A stretch of DNA of 64,000 bases, from IMG/VR virus record IMGVR_UViG_3300042922_000643, positions 1 to 64,000 of that record. One strand, 5' to 3'. The notes below the pieces were generated by a model. That model saw only the letters and a list, made by a program, of their open reading frames with translations. It was not told where the DNA came from and did not search any database. Position numbers and translations under genes: made by a program. This stretch comes from a virus. Shown here one piece after another: positions 28,926-36,752 of the stretch. Within the stretch, counting starts at the first letter, position 1. Each line of letters starts with the position of its first letter.

Positions 28926-29239
28926 TGTTTGATCTTCGAAACGACTTTAAAACAAGACTTAATCTGCCTGATGATACAAGTTTTAGTTTTAAAGAAATTC
29001 GATTATATGAAAAAATTGATTGGTGGACTAAAAAATTTAAAAATGGTGATGAAACCAAAGCTATTGACTTGAAAAACCTTCTTGATACAAAACATGAATA
29101 TGATACTAGCATACTGTTATTGAAAGATCTTCTCAATGATTATGTTAATCACGGTAAATATGAAGAAGTTTCTAACGTTGTTACCCGTATGAAAATACTT
29201 GAACATCGCTGGAATTGTTTTAATATGATCCAAATTTAA
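28922..29239 (+). CDS. hypothetical protein (105 aa)
   Basis: Two adjacent ATGs (28922, 28925) follow AAGGAGG. The protein is helical and Lys/Asp-rich with WWTKKFKNGDETKAIDLKNLLD in the middle. It lies upstream of the primase gene in the same direction. No domain is recognised. Confidence 0.65.
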   Translation: MMFDLRNDFKTRLNLPDDTSFSFKEIRLYEKIDWWTKKFKNGDETKAIDLKNLLDTKHEYDTSILLLKDLLNDYVNHGKYEEVSNVVTRMKILEHRWNCFNMIQI

Positions 29240-29252
29240 AGGAGGAAATATA

Positions 29253-29441
29253 ATGTTTGGGCAAAAGAAAAAAAAGGTTGAGAATGCATACACTCTTGTA
29301 ATTGATTGGGACAAGGTAAAGACGGTAGAAGATATGACGTCTATCCTAAGACTGATACACCCATTTTCTTTTATCGTTCTTAACGAAGAAGCAGCTGAAA
29401 AAGGTCGTATACTTCATCTTACGAAAAAAGTAATAAAATAG
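29253..29441 (+). CDS. small basic protein (62 aa)
   Basis: AAAGGAGG precedes ATG 29253. It has a Lys-rich start (MFGQKKKKVENAY), then an alternating beta-alpha-beta stretch (LVIDWDKVKTVEDMTSILRLI..FIVLNEEAAEKG). The shape is that of a small ferredoxin-like domain. The function is unknown. Confidence 0.6.
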   Translation: MFGQKKKKVENAYTLVIDWDKVKTVEDMTSILRLIHPFSFIVLNEEAAEKGRILHLTKKVIK

Positions 29442-29451
29442 GAGGCACCAT

Positions 29452-30651
29452 ATGATTCCACAAAAGTTTGTTGAAGAGCTTAAGAGCAAGATTAACATCC
29501 TTGATGTCGCTTCTAGCTACTTTGACATTGAGAAATCTGGATCGGTTTATCAGGCTTACTGCCTCCATGGAGATAAGAATACAAAGTCTTTAACGTTTTT
29601 TCCTGAAACGAATACCTTCCATTGTTTTGGATGCGGTGCGGGTTCAAAGCAGGTTACAGACGGATCAGATATTGTATCCTTCATGATGTGGGTAGAGAAA
29701 TGTAACTTTCCAGAGGCTGTAGAGAAACTTGCAGCTCTAGGTGGAGTCGAGGTTCCTCAGAAAGATTTGAATGCAGAAGAAAAGAAGCGGCAAACGATGC
29801 TGTTCAAAACACTTCAAGAAAATCGACAGTATTATAACACTCTACGTGGTAATGAGGAGATGCTTAAGTATCTCTGGGGACGTGGTATTGGGAATATGGA
29901 GATCGAGAAATGGAGAATCGGATACGTCGGCAAGGACGATGTCACCAAGGCAGCAGGACGTATTGCTTTTGCGATCATGGATAGCTGGGGAGATACAGTT
30001 GGATTCTCTTATCGAAACATGGAATCCTACATACCCTCTGCGGACAATCCAGATACGGGTCCGAAGTATATTAACTCTCCGAAGTCAGCCCTATTCGACA
30101 AGGGAGCGATCCTGTACGGACTGAACTTTATCAAGAAGATGATCCGCGAGAGGGATTATGTAGTCATCGTAGAGGGGTTCGGCGATGCGATCATTGGTCA
30201 GAAATATGACTGTCCATTTGTAGGCCTCATGGGGACCTCGTTAACTCAGGCTCATTTGGATCTACTTAGCCTCTATACTAAGAACATTTATGTCTGGTTT
30301 GACGGTGATGCTGGAGGACTGAATGCATCTCTTCGTCATATCGACGCGCTACGTTCCAGAGGTTTCTTGGTTAAAGTTATCTACACACCGAATAATGATC
30401 CTGATGATGTCATTCAGGGTGTTGGTTCTGATCTTGAAGAATGGATTATGGATAACGCTATTCTTGCAGGACAATTTCAGATCAATCTCATCATGAATAA
30501 GCACAATTCGGCGATGACAGAACAGAAAATCAAAACAGTTTCTCTCATTAAAAATCTGCTTGCTGGAATCTCTGATGGACACGAGAAAGAAATCTACTGT
30601 AATCAGGTTGCTGAACATTTGGGTGTAGATCCAATCACTTTAAGGAGGTAG
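29452..30651 (+). CDS. DnaG-type DNA primase
   Basis: The 399-residue product has the primase zinc-binding domain (Cys at YCLHGDKNTKS and FHCFGCGAG in the first 65 residues), then a RNA-polymerase-type core with Toprim motifs VEGFGDAI near 240 and FDGDAGG near 284. It makes RNA primers for lagging-strand synthesis. It stops short of a full helicase-interaction domain, being about 200 residues smaller than cellular DnaG, so it may pair with a different phage helicase. AGGAGG precedes ATG 29452. Confidence 0.9.
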   Translation: MIPQKFVEELKSKINILDVASSYFDIEKSGSVYQAYCLHGDKNTKSLTFFPETNTFHCFGCGAGSKQVTDGSDIVSFMMWVEKCNFPEAVEKLAALGGVEVPQKDLNAEEKKRQTMLFKTLQENRQYYNTLRGNEEMLKYLWGRGIGNMEIEKWRIGYVGKDDVTKAAGRIAFAIMDSWGDTVGFSYRNMESYIPSADNPDTGPKYINSPKSALFDKGAILYGLNFIKKMIRERDYVVIVEGFGDAIIGQKYDCPFVGLMGTSLTQAHLDLLSLYTKNIYVWFDGDAGGLNASLRHIDALRSRGFLVKVIYTPNNDPDDVIQGVGSDLEEWIMDNAILAGQFQINLIMNKHNSAMTEQKIKTVSLIKNLLAGISDGHEKEIYCNQVAEHLGVDPITLRR

Positions 30652-30655
30652 AGAT

Positions 30656-30943
30656 ATGAAACGAACTAAAACAAAAATTAAACTGGAGAAGCTGGATGAT
30701 CTGGCTTCTTCTATTATTTTTTATACTCAAGGTGATCGAAAATATTTCACAGAAAAACACCTTGAAGGGTATAGATTTAAAGCAGGCGCAAACTTTCAAA
30801 CTCTTATTGATTTGGGTTTTAGAGCTCGTAAGCATGGTGGGTTTAAGTTTGAGCGTGAAGTTTCTTATGTTCGAGCAGAGTTAGAGCAATATATTGAACC
30901 GTTAAGAGTTAGGGATCGATGGTTCTTCCCCTGGAATTCATGA
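30656..30943 (+). CDS. hypothetical protein (95 aa)
   Basis: The ribosome site AAGGAGG lies in the end of the primase gene, 4 bases before this start region. The product is basic (MKRTKTKIKLEKLDD at the start, RKHGGFKFERE in the middle) and might bind nucleic acid beside the primase. No family is recognised. Confidence 0.65.
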   Translation: MKRTKTKIKLEKLDDLASSIIFYTQGDRKYFTEKHLEGYRFKAGANFQTLIDLGFRARKHGGFKFEREVSYVRAELEQYIEPLRVRDRWFFPWNS

Positions 30944-30944
30944 C

Positions 30945-31205
30945 ATGGATGCTCCAAAATTCAACGTAAGGGATGAGGTTGTTGTCACTTTTCCTGACGG
31001 ATCTAGGATCAGAGGGAAAATATATCCTATTCCTGGGGCTTTTTTAAATGAGAAAGGCTACCTCGTGCTATATGAACATACAAGATTTTATATTGAAAAT
31101 GGGAAACGTTATTTCACAAGCGGAGCAAGACACCCTGAGTATATGATCACTTTATTCATAGAGAACAATGACTACTACCACCTTCAACTCGACGACCTGG
31201 AATAG
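30945..31205 (+). CDS. hypothetical beta-barrel-like protein (86 aa)
   Basis: It starts one base after the preceding stop. FNVRDEVVVTFPDGSRIRGKIYPIPGAF resembles an SH3/KOW-type barrel start (V.V.FPDG..I.G.I), and the rest is Tyr-rich strands. No catalytic motif is present. Confidence 0.65.
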   Translation: MDAPKFNVRDEVVVTFPDGSRIRGKIYPIPGAFLNEKGYLVLYEHTRFYIENGKRYFTSGARHPEYMITLFIENNDYYHLQLDDLE

Positions 31206-31211
31206 CAAACA

Positions 31212-31240
31212 TTGCCAAATTCCATGATATGTTATATAAT
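31212..31240 (+). promoter_or_regulatory. strong sigma-A-like promoter
   Basis: TTGCCA 31212-31217, 17 bases, TATAAT 31235-31240, followed at 31245 by CTAGTATAT. It drives the 3D-domain gene and possibly genes beyond it. Confidence 0.8.
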
Positions 31241-31314
31241 TCATCTAGTATATGGGTGTGTTTTAAATAGATTGCAATCCTTGAGACGACCAATGAAATA
31301 AGGAGGACGCATGA

Positions 31315-32091
31315 ATGGGTTCTAAGCATTCAGGGCGAGCCTATCGTTTCCTTGTACCTATTGTGATTATTGTAGTTCTATTAATTGCATGGGGCACTAG
31401 AGAACATAGTCTAAGCCAGAAGCACCAGTCTACGATCTCTTCCCTTAAATCAGAACTAAGTAGCAAGGGTCAGGTTATTGAGAATAAGAATATCCTCATT
31501 CAGCAGAAACAAGCTGAACTTGATCTCCAGTCTTCGCTGCTGGAACAACAGCAAAAGAAGCTAGACAAAAGACAGGCTATTATCGAGCTGAATATTAAGG
31601 AGGCGCAAGTCTCCGATAATAAGATCGAAGCTCAAAAGAAGACTATCAATCAATTGCAAAAGAAGTTGTCTTCGGAACAGTCCAATACCAGTTTGAAAGC
31701 CAAGCCAACCACTGTAAATGCTACTACAGTCTCGGCAAAAGCATCAGGAAGCTTTCAATCTGGATGGACTGCAACTTACTATTCGCTAAGCGTGGCTTCC
31801 ACTGGGAAGAGACCAGGTCACCCTGGCTACGGAATCACGGCTAGCGGACGTAAGGTAGTAGACGGTGTTACGATTGCCGTTGATCCACGATACATTCCTT
31901 TGGGAACTTGGATCGAAATTAAAATGCCTAACGGCGAAGTCATCAAACGAAGAGCCGACGATACAGGCTCCGCCATTAAAGGACATAAGCTAGATATTTA
32001 TGTGGCTGGCGTCAGTGACTCATACATCTATCAAGAACTTGGTAAGAAACAAATCTCTATCCGTATTCTCGGAAAGGGAGAACTGAACTAA
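31315..32091 (+). CDS. membrane-anchored 3D-domain cell-wall protein
   Basis: The 258-residue product has an N-terminal membrane helix (FLVPIVIIVVLLIAWG, about 11-26), a long coiled coil (about 35-125) and a C-terminal 3D domain: DPRYIPLGTWIEI and RADDTGSAIKGHKLDIY, with the three Asp residues that name the fold. 3D domains resemble MltA-type lytic transglycosylase cores and occur in proteins such as YabE and YocH. It may remodel peptidoglycan from a membrane anchor. ATG 31315 is used because ATG 31311 leads to a stop after four codons. Confidence 0.85.
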   Translation: MGSKHSGRAYRFLVPIVIIVVLLIAWGTREHSLSQKHQSTISSLKSELSSKGQVIENKNILIQQKQAELDLQSSLLEQQQKKLDKRQAIIELNIKEAQVSDNKIEAQKKTINQLQKKLSSEQSNTSLKAKPTTVNATTVSAKASGSFQSGWTATYYSLSVASTGKRPGHPGYGITASGRKVVDGVTIAVDPRYIPLGTWIEIKMPNGEVIKRRADDTGSAIKGHKLDIYVAGVSDSYIYQELGKKQISIRILGKGELN

Positions 32092-32123
32092 AAATCTGTA
32101 AAAATATACTAGACGCTCTGGGA

Positions 32124-32250
32124 TTGCGTTACTTTGTACTGCTGCGATATAATGTTGGTATAGCGAGAACACACCCTCTCGCTGTGCCGATCTGTGGTTG
32201 CAACCAGCAGAACAGCATCAAGGGTTTCTCACTAGAGAGCCCTTTTTGTT
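32124..32250 (+). ncRNA. putative small RNA with own promoter and terminator
   Basis: A promoter (TTGCGT 32124-32129, 18 bases, TATAAT 32148-32153) would start a transcript near 32160. It would contain a 7-bp hairpin (AGCGAGA 32162-32168 with TCTCGCT 32177-32183), a TGG/CCA hairpin near 32196-32206, and end in a terminator at about 32221-32247 (GGG/CCC and TTCTC/GAGAG stems, then TTTTT). No open frame with a ribosome site fits inside. The RNA would be about 90 bases. Its function is unknown. Confidence 0.6.
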
Positions 32251-32268
32251 TGTAAATTTTTGAAGACG

Positions 32269-32291
32269 TATATAGAAATATAAGGTATAAT
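32269..32291 (+). promoter_or_regulatory. promoter candidate for the basic 60-aa protein
   Basis: TATAAT at 32286-32291 is consensus. The best -35 with a 17-base spacer is only AAGACG at 32263-32268. It lies right after the small RNA terminator and 34 bases before the next start codon. Confidence 0.45.
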
Positions 32292-32324
32292 ACTGTTACT
32301 ACCATAACACGGAGGTTATGAACC

Positions 32325-32507
32325 ATGGCAAAAAGCAGTGCAAGAAAGAAGAGAGAACATAGGGTGCGACAAGGAAAATTAAATCCTGAGAATTCCAGAG
32401 GCAGTTGGAATGGTGTTATGCCTGTGACTAAGGTGAAACCAAACAAGAAAAAAGATCACCGCTTTGGTGATTATGATCGAGCTTACAACATTGTTGTAGG
32501 TTGGTAA
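32325..32507 (+). CDS. small basic protein (60 aa)
   Basis: ATG 32325 follows GGAGG. A third of the product is Lys/Arg (MAKSSARKKREHRVRQGKLN and KPNKKKDHR), as in small nucleic-acid-binding or ribosome-associated proteins. It ends YNIVVGW. The function is unknown. Confidence 0.6.
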   Translation: MAKSSARKKREHRVRQGKLNPENSRGSWNGVMPVTKVKPNKKKDHRFGDYDRAYNIVVGW

Positions 32508-32532
32508 ATAATCATGAGAGAGGAGACCAACA

Positions 32533-32850
32533 ATGTGGTGTAGAATCATGGAGAACACGGAGAATCCTTCTAATATCTTTGAATTTGAAAGCAACAATGA
32601 TTTAATTGTTCATTATACCGTATCGAAAGAAACAAGCACTCCAGTTGTTGAGATTACAAAGTTAGCTACTATTGAAAATAGACTGGAAACATGTGCTATT
32701 AGTCTTATCAAAAATGAAATTCAGATCCACCTATATACAGGAGAACAGTTATTCAGAGTTTGCGTAGGTGGAATCAGAAGATTCATGTTGTTTGAGCATA
32801 ATGATACAGTTCATGAACGACTAATTATTGATGTAACGAAAGACTTGTAG
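32533..32850 (+). CDS. hypothetical protein (105 aa)
   Basis: GAGGAG lies 8 bases before ATG 32533. The sequence is a beta-rich domain with alternating hydrophobics (LIVHYTVSKETSTPVVEITKLATI..IQIHLYTGEQLFRVCVGG). It sits 11 bases before the repeat protein of the radical SAM cassette, so it could be a fourth member of that group, though no motif ties it in. Confidence 0.65.
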   Translation: MWCRIMENTENPSNIFEFESNNDLIVHYTVSKETSTPVVEITKLATIENRLETCAISLIKNEIQIHLYTGEQLFRVCVGGIRRFMLFEHNDTVHERLIIDVTKDL

Positions 32851-32861
32851 GAGGAGTAGAA

Positions 32862-33392
32862 ATGGCCGTACCAGGCAGCCTGTGGGTTCAAGGGACCCAG
32901 CTTCGTTTTACGAGTCAAAGCGGAGTCAACTTTGCATATGAAGGTACTTATAGTAGCTCGCCTGCTGGAGCTAAACCAGGCAGCTCATGGATCGAAGGCG
33001 ATAACTTCGCTTATATCGACCAGTATGGTTCTAAAAGACTCGTTATTAATTATACTGCTACTAATATTCCCGCCGCAGTTGCAGGCAGCTTATGGATTTA
33101 TGGCAATTATCTTTATTGGATTAACACTAATAAGAATAAAACCTACGGACATGGAGATGCAACTCATCAGAATACAAGCTATAATGATGGTAGTTATAAC
33201 GATTATAATAATTCATCAACATCCCATGGTGATTCTACGGTAACTTTCCAAGATTCGCCGACACATGGTAATCATGTACCCTACCATGCGGACTGGCCTG
33301 CTTCACATACGGATAGCTATAACTATCAAGATACACACAACAATAGCTACCATACGGATACTCCACATGCTGATTATCCTATTCAAGTGTAG
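32862..33392 (+). CDS. repeat protein with His/Tyr-x-Asp/Asn tail, likely radical SAM substrate
   Basis: The 176-residue product has two parts. Residues 1-95 hold three copies of a 35-residue beta repeat: GSLWVQG at 5, GSSWIEG at 40 and GSLWIYG at 75, an exact 35-residue period. Residues 97-172 are built from short [H/Y/F]-x-[D/N] units every 5-7 residues: nine H-x-D/N (97, 102, 122, 135, 142, 149, 159, 164, 169) plus YND, YNN, FQD and YQD. The gene precedes a radical SAM/SPASM gene by 15 bases. By analogy with His-Xaa-Ser (Hxs) repeat systems it is the probable modification target. It could instead be an unmodified virion appendage with a metal-binding tail. Confidence 0.7.
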   Translation: MAVPGSLWVQGTQLRFTSQSGVNFAYEGTYSSSPAGAKPGSSWIEGDNFAYIDQYGSKRLVINYTATNIPAAVAGSLWIYGNYLYWINTNKNKTYGHGDATHQNTSYNDGSYNDYNNSSTSHGDSTVTFQDSPTHGNHVPYHADWPASHTDSYNYQDTHNNSYHTDTPHADYPIQV

Positions 33393-33407
33393 GGAGGAGA
33401 GAACACA

Positions 33408-34628
33408 TTGACAACAGAAGTGAGACCTATGGGTGTTTCGTGTCCTTTAAAATGTGTTTATTGCTATCAAGAACCCCAGAGGGTTGCGGGAAATACTAAT
33501 GCAAAATATGATTTGGCGAAGATGATTCAGGAGATCTCAAAGACTCGAACAAAGAATATTAATTTCTTTGGTGGCGAGATCTTAATGATGCCTATAGAAG
33601 ATCTAGAGGTACTGCTGGCTTACGCTCATGTTAAGTTCGGTGGATCAGGTGTTCAAACCAGCGGATCTATCATGAGAGATGAACATATTGAACTCTTCAA
33701 AAAGTACAATGTTCAGCTGGGCTTCTCCATTGACGGTCCTAACGAGCTAAACAGTCTCCGAGTTCCACGCAATCCAAAGACTCCTATTGAAAGTACAACG
33801 GATAATACAATGAAATATATCAAGCTATCAAAAGAAGCTGGGCTTGATGTAGGCCTTATTATTACCCTTCATAGAGAAAACTCTACTCCAGAACGTATTC
33901 CACGGTTGTTTAATTTTATCAAGTGGTTATGGGATCTTGGTATTCGTAGCGGGAATATTCATACTCTAGAAATTGAATCTACAATGCCGAACCACGACTT
34001 TGTATTGACACAAGAAGAGAACATCTGGGCTTACACCCAACTTGCCGAGTTCTTTAAAACGCTTCCTGACCATGGATGGAATCCTTTCGCAGAGATTAAA
34101 GACTTACTGATGGGTAACGATCAAAAAACTCTTTGTTATTGGCACCGATGCGATCCATTGAATACTCAAGCTGTCCACGGAATCGAAGGTGACGGTGCAA
34201 TCTCTAACTGTGGACGAGCAAATAAAGAAGGAATTGACTGGGTCAAAGCTCCTGATAATTATTATGCAAGATACATCAGCTTCTATCATACGCCTCAAGA
34301 TATGGGTGGCTGTAATGGATGCCGCTTCTGGACAGTATGCGGAGGAAGTTGCCCAGGTGAATCCGATCAGGGGGATTTCAGAAATAAAACAACACATTGC
34401 TCTACTCAGAAAGCAATACTTTCCTATTATGAAAAAGAACTTATTGATGAAGGCAAGCTACCCATTACGACATCGCCTTTGCTTCCTCTTGTTGAACAGC
34501 TCGTTCTTAATGGTCTTGAAAGAGGAGAGAACTTATATCTTAATACTGTTATTTCAATGATTGAAGAGATGAGAACAGAAGTCATCCAACTGGAAGTCGT
34601 AGAGGAGGATATCAATGAAACTACTTGA
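33408..34628 (+). CDS. radical SAM/SPASM peptide-modifying enzyme
   Basis: The 406-residue product has the radical SAM cluster motif CPLKCVYCY (Cys 12, 16, 19), a GGE-type SAM motif (NFFGGEILMM) and a C-terminal SPASM region with CYWHRC near 242, SNCGRAN near 265 and CNGCRFWTVCGGSCPGE near 300-318, enough Cys for auxiliary clusters. SPASM enzymes mature peptides (sactipeptides, ranthipeptides, Hxs) or sulphatases. TTG 33408 has GGAGGAG upstream. It lies directly after the repeat protein and overlaps the next gene by 14 bases, a cassette-like layout. The chemistry is unknown. Confidence 0.85.
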   Translation: MTTEVRPMGVSCPLKCVYCYQEPQRVAGNTNAKYDLAKMIQEISKTRTKNINFFGGEILMMPIEDLEVLLAYAHVKFGGSGVQTSGSIMRDEHIELFKKYNVQLGFSIDGPNELNSLRVPRNPKTPIESTTDNTMKYIKLSKEAGLDVGLIITLHRENSTPERIPRLFNFIKWLWDLGIRSGNIHTLEIESTMPNHDFVLTQEENIWAYTQLAEFFKTLPDHGWNPFAEIKDLLMGNDQKTLCYWHRCDPLNTQAVHGIEGDGAISNCGRANKEGIDWVKAPDNYYARYISFYHTPQDMGGCNGCRFWTVCGGSCPGESDQGDFRNKTTHCSTQKAILSYYEKELIDEGKLPITTSPLLPLVEQLVLNGLERGENLYLNTVISMIEEMRTEVIQLEVVEEDINETT

Positions 34629-35559
34629 TTTTAGTATGCCACCATTTGCAAGAACGGTTTGGGCCTCTCAAGAAATAGAGAAGGAGTGGCGTCCCAAACT
34701 GGCTTTAGCCTCTCAAGCTTATGAGCGTTTAGAGTATGAAACGGTTGTTCATGGCCTTAGAGCCTGTACAACAGCACATTGTACTCCTGATGATATGGTT
34801 CGTCGGATTCAATTTTATGCAAAGAAAGGTCTTATGTATCATCCCTTACAGCAAGTAGGTGCTTATACAGGGTTCGCTCATACACACCCTCCAGTTATTC
34901 CAGGAAAACCTTGGACCTGGTTCGGTGTTGTAGCTAAAGACCCTCTTGATGCTTACACCTTTGCTGAGGCATCTGCATTGACAGAAGATTCCGCGGGTAA
35001 GGAAATAGATCACTCAACGATTGGCACTCTTCTTGGATACCCTGAATGCTGCCGAAAGTTCTTCACAGATGTATGGGCCGCGGGATATGTTGATCCTGTA
35101 TGGCAACAAGCAGAAAACTGTGAAGGTGAATACGTAGTGAAGAAAGAAGAGCATCTTATTCAGCTAAGCAAGGAGACTCCATGGGAGACTTCACCACTAC
35201 TGAGATACATTGGAGTACGTATCATGCCTCACATTCCATGCTCTCATGATTGTAAACCTTCTCTGGTTATCGCAAGAAGTTGGTTGGATCTTGGTAGAGA
35301 GTTGGCCATACCAGGCATGGAAGAGCTTGAGCAATTTCTTCGGATGCCAGTAGAATGGGATTGCTTGAAGGGGATAGCCTATGTGTCTACTCCAATCTTC
35401 AAGATTGAAACGAATTCCATGACATGTTATCCACGGCATGTTGTTCAAAAGGAAGGAACATTTAGACCAAAGAGTGGAGCAAAAGGACTGAAGTTTCCTT
35501 TTATTCCGCTAGGATCTGATAAGTTTGCTCACCTCTTTGGAGGAGGAAGCGGGTGCTAA
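34615..35559 (+). CDS. GYPxCC-motif protein (DUF483-like) of the radical SAM cassette
   Basis: The 314-residue product has LLGYPECCRKFFTDVW near 139-154 and PCSHDCKPSLVIARSW near 206-221. These resemble the lGYPxCC and CxxxCxxS signatures I associate with DUF483-like proteins, which are often near radical SAM genes. The central THPPVIPGKPWTWFG segment is conserved-looking. The Cys pairs suggest a metal or iron-sulphur site. It starts inside the radical SAM gene, so the two are surely co-translated. It may be a partner enzyme or substrate carrier. Confidence 0.65.
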   Translation: MKLLDFSMPPFARTVWASQEIEKEWRPKLALASQAYERLEYETVVHGLRACTTAHCTPDDMVRRIQFYAKKGLMYHPLQQVGAYTGFAHTHPPVIPGKPWTWFGVVAKDPLDAYTFAEASALTEDSAGKEIDHSTIGTLLGYPECCRKFFTDVWAAGYVDPVWQQAENCEGEYVVKKEEHLIQLSKETPWETSPLLRYIGVRIMPHIPCSHDCKPSLVIARSWLDLGRELAIPGMEELEQFLRMPVEWDCLKGIAYVSTPIFKIETNSMTCYPRHVVQKEGTFRPKSGAKGLKFPFIPLGSDKFAHLFGGGSGC

Positions 35560-35562
35560 TTC

Positions 35563-35808
35563 ATGTTTAAACAACGTTTATGGGATTGCCTTTTGGCAGT
35601 CCTTTCTTTTATTGTAGCAATAGTATTAATCATTGGTATAGCTTTTCTAGCTGTTTTCTTGTCAGACATCTATTGGTTTAAGATACTTGTAAGTACTGTT
35701 GTTATTCTTATCTTGTCCTTCGTTGTTATTATCGCTCTTTCACTGTTTGTTAACTGGCTGTTTATTGAACCATACAAACATTGGAAAGAAGAAAATAAAA
35801 ACAGATAG
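35563..35808 (+). CDS. two-helix membrane protein (81 aa)
   Basis: Two long hydrophobic helices (about 9-32 and 38-66) are separated by a short loop (LSDIYWFK), and a charged tail ends KHWKEENKNR. It starts 3 bases after the cassette. Its size and topology would fit a holin, but no endolysin gene is near. A membrane partner for the cassette is equally possible. Confidence 0.65.
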   Translation: MFKQRLWDCLLAVLSFIVAIVLIIGIAFLAVFLSDIYWFKILVSTVVILILSFVVIIALSLFVNWLFIEPYKHWKEENKNR

Positions 35809-35822
35809 ATCAAAGATGATCC

Positions 35823-35851
35823 TTGCCAAAATTTGTATTCTGTATTAAAAT
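35823..35851 (+). promoter_or_regulatory. sigma-A-like promoter
   Basis: TTGCCA 35823-35828, 17 bases, TAAAAT 35846-35851. It starts a separate transcript for the AhpD-like gene after the radical SAM cassette. Confidence 0.7.
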
Positions 35852-35921
35852 GGTAATTATTACAGGACCTATAAGTTTCGTAGTTCCTAGTGATTAAATT
35901 CACTAAGATGAAGGGATGTTG

Positions 35922-36245
35922 ATGAGATTGAGTTCGCAAAATGTAAGTAATGCTTTTATGACGTTCATGAAAGAGGCTCCTAAACAATACGAAGCTTGGC
36001 AAGAAATGATTATGAAACTTGACGTAGCAAGCGCACTTGTCAATAAGACAGAGGAGCTTGCCTATATTTCAGTTCTTGCCGCTGTTAGACTAGAAAGCGG
36101 TTTGGAGTTCCATGTAAAACAAGCAAAATCTTTTGGAGCTACGCGGGATGAAATCATTAGTGCAATTCTATTACCACTTCCCGCTGTTGGTAATGTAGCC
36201 ATTCAATCTCTACCAATCGCATTACAAGCTTACGATGTGTCATAA
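35922..36245 (+). CDS. carboxymuconolactone decarboxylase/AhpD-like protein
   Basis: The 107-residue helical product matches the CMD/AhpD fold: NKTEELAYISVLAAVRLESGLEFHVKQAKSFGATRDEIISAILLPLP. The conserved His and GATxxEI are present, but the CxxC expected in AhpD before that His is replaced by ESGLEF, so it cannot act as a thiol peroxidase partner. It may be a CMD-type scaffold with another role. Starts at ATG 35916, ATG 35922 and TTG 35928 are all possible; 35922 has the best spacing from AAGGG. Confidence 0.7.
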   Translation: MRLSSQNVSNAFMTFMKEAPKQYEAWQEMIMKLDVASALVNKTEELAYISVLAAVRLESGLEFHVKQAKSFGATRDEIISAILLPLPAVGNVAIQSLPIALQAYDVS

Positions 36246-36299
36246 TCTTCAAAATTATACAGAAGAAAAACAGGGTTTACTATATAGGCTCTAAAGGTT

Positions 36300-36330
36300 A
36301 TAGTGCTTGTGTTCAATCAGTTTGCACTAT
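36300..36330 (+). repeat. hairpin in leader of the 118-aa protein
   Basis: ATAGTGC 36300-36306 pairs with GCACTAT 36324-36330. It lies between the AhpD-like stop and the ribosome site of the next gene and may stabilise its mRNA or take part in regulation. Confidence 0.4.
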
Positions 36331-36350
36331 TTACATAAGGAGGATGTACA

Positions 36351-36707
36351 GTGAAACTTGTATTTACCAAGACACTACTGAACAACATCTACACAGTTAA
36401 TTTGGCTGTCGAAGAAGTTGAGGACACCGACACTGCTCTGTTCGCAGATTTCGGCGAACCTTCCATCAACATCGGTGGAGAGATCAAGTCAGGCGCTACC
36501 ACACTAGCGACATTGCCTGCGAACTTCCGTAAGGTTGTATCTCAGATGCCTGTCGTCATGCGGTTTGCTGACAAGGATTATTCCAACAATGCCAAAGCCG
36601 TAGCTGAAGCATGGGTGTTGACCGTCGAAGGTCGCATCAACACAGAGATGACAACTATCCGCGCAAAGACTGATGACTTTAGCGGTCCTGAGGAATTCAT
36701 CATCTAA
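36351..36707 (+). CDS. hypothetical, probably highly expressed protein (118 aa)
   Basis: GTG 36351 follows AAGGAGGA. Codons are richer in C and G at third positions than those of the neighbours, and the gene stands alone between a leader hairpin and a terminator. These are signs of a strongly expressed single cistron. The product is Ala/Thr-rich, alpha/beta, with no motif I recognise. A virion or abundant early protein is possible. Confidence 0.7.
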   Translation: MKLVFTKTLLNNIYTVNLAVEEVEDTDTALFADFGEPSINIGGEIKSGATTLATLPANFRKVVSQMPVVMRFADKDYSNNAKAVAEAWVLTVEGRINTEMTTIRAKTDDFSGPEEFII

Positions 36708-36718
36708 TATCTACTTGC

Positions 36719-36749
36719 GCAAAGAGGGGCCGAAAGGCCTCTTTTTTAT
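36719..36749 (+). terminator. intrinsic terminator
   Basis: AAAGAGG-GG-CC, GAAA loop, GGCCTCTTT makes a GC-rich stem with a small bulge, followed by T residues. It isolates the 118-residue gene. Confidence 0.8.
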
Positions 36750-36752
36750 CTC

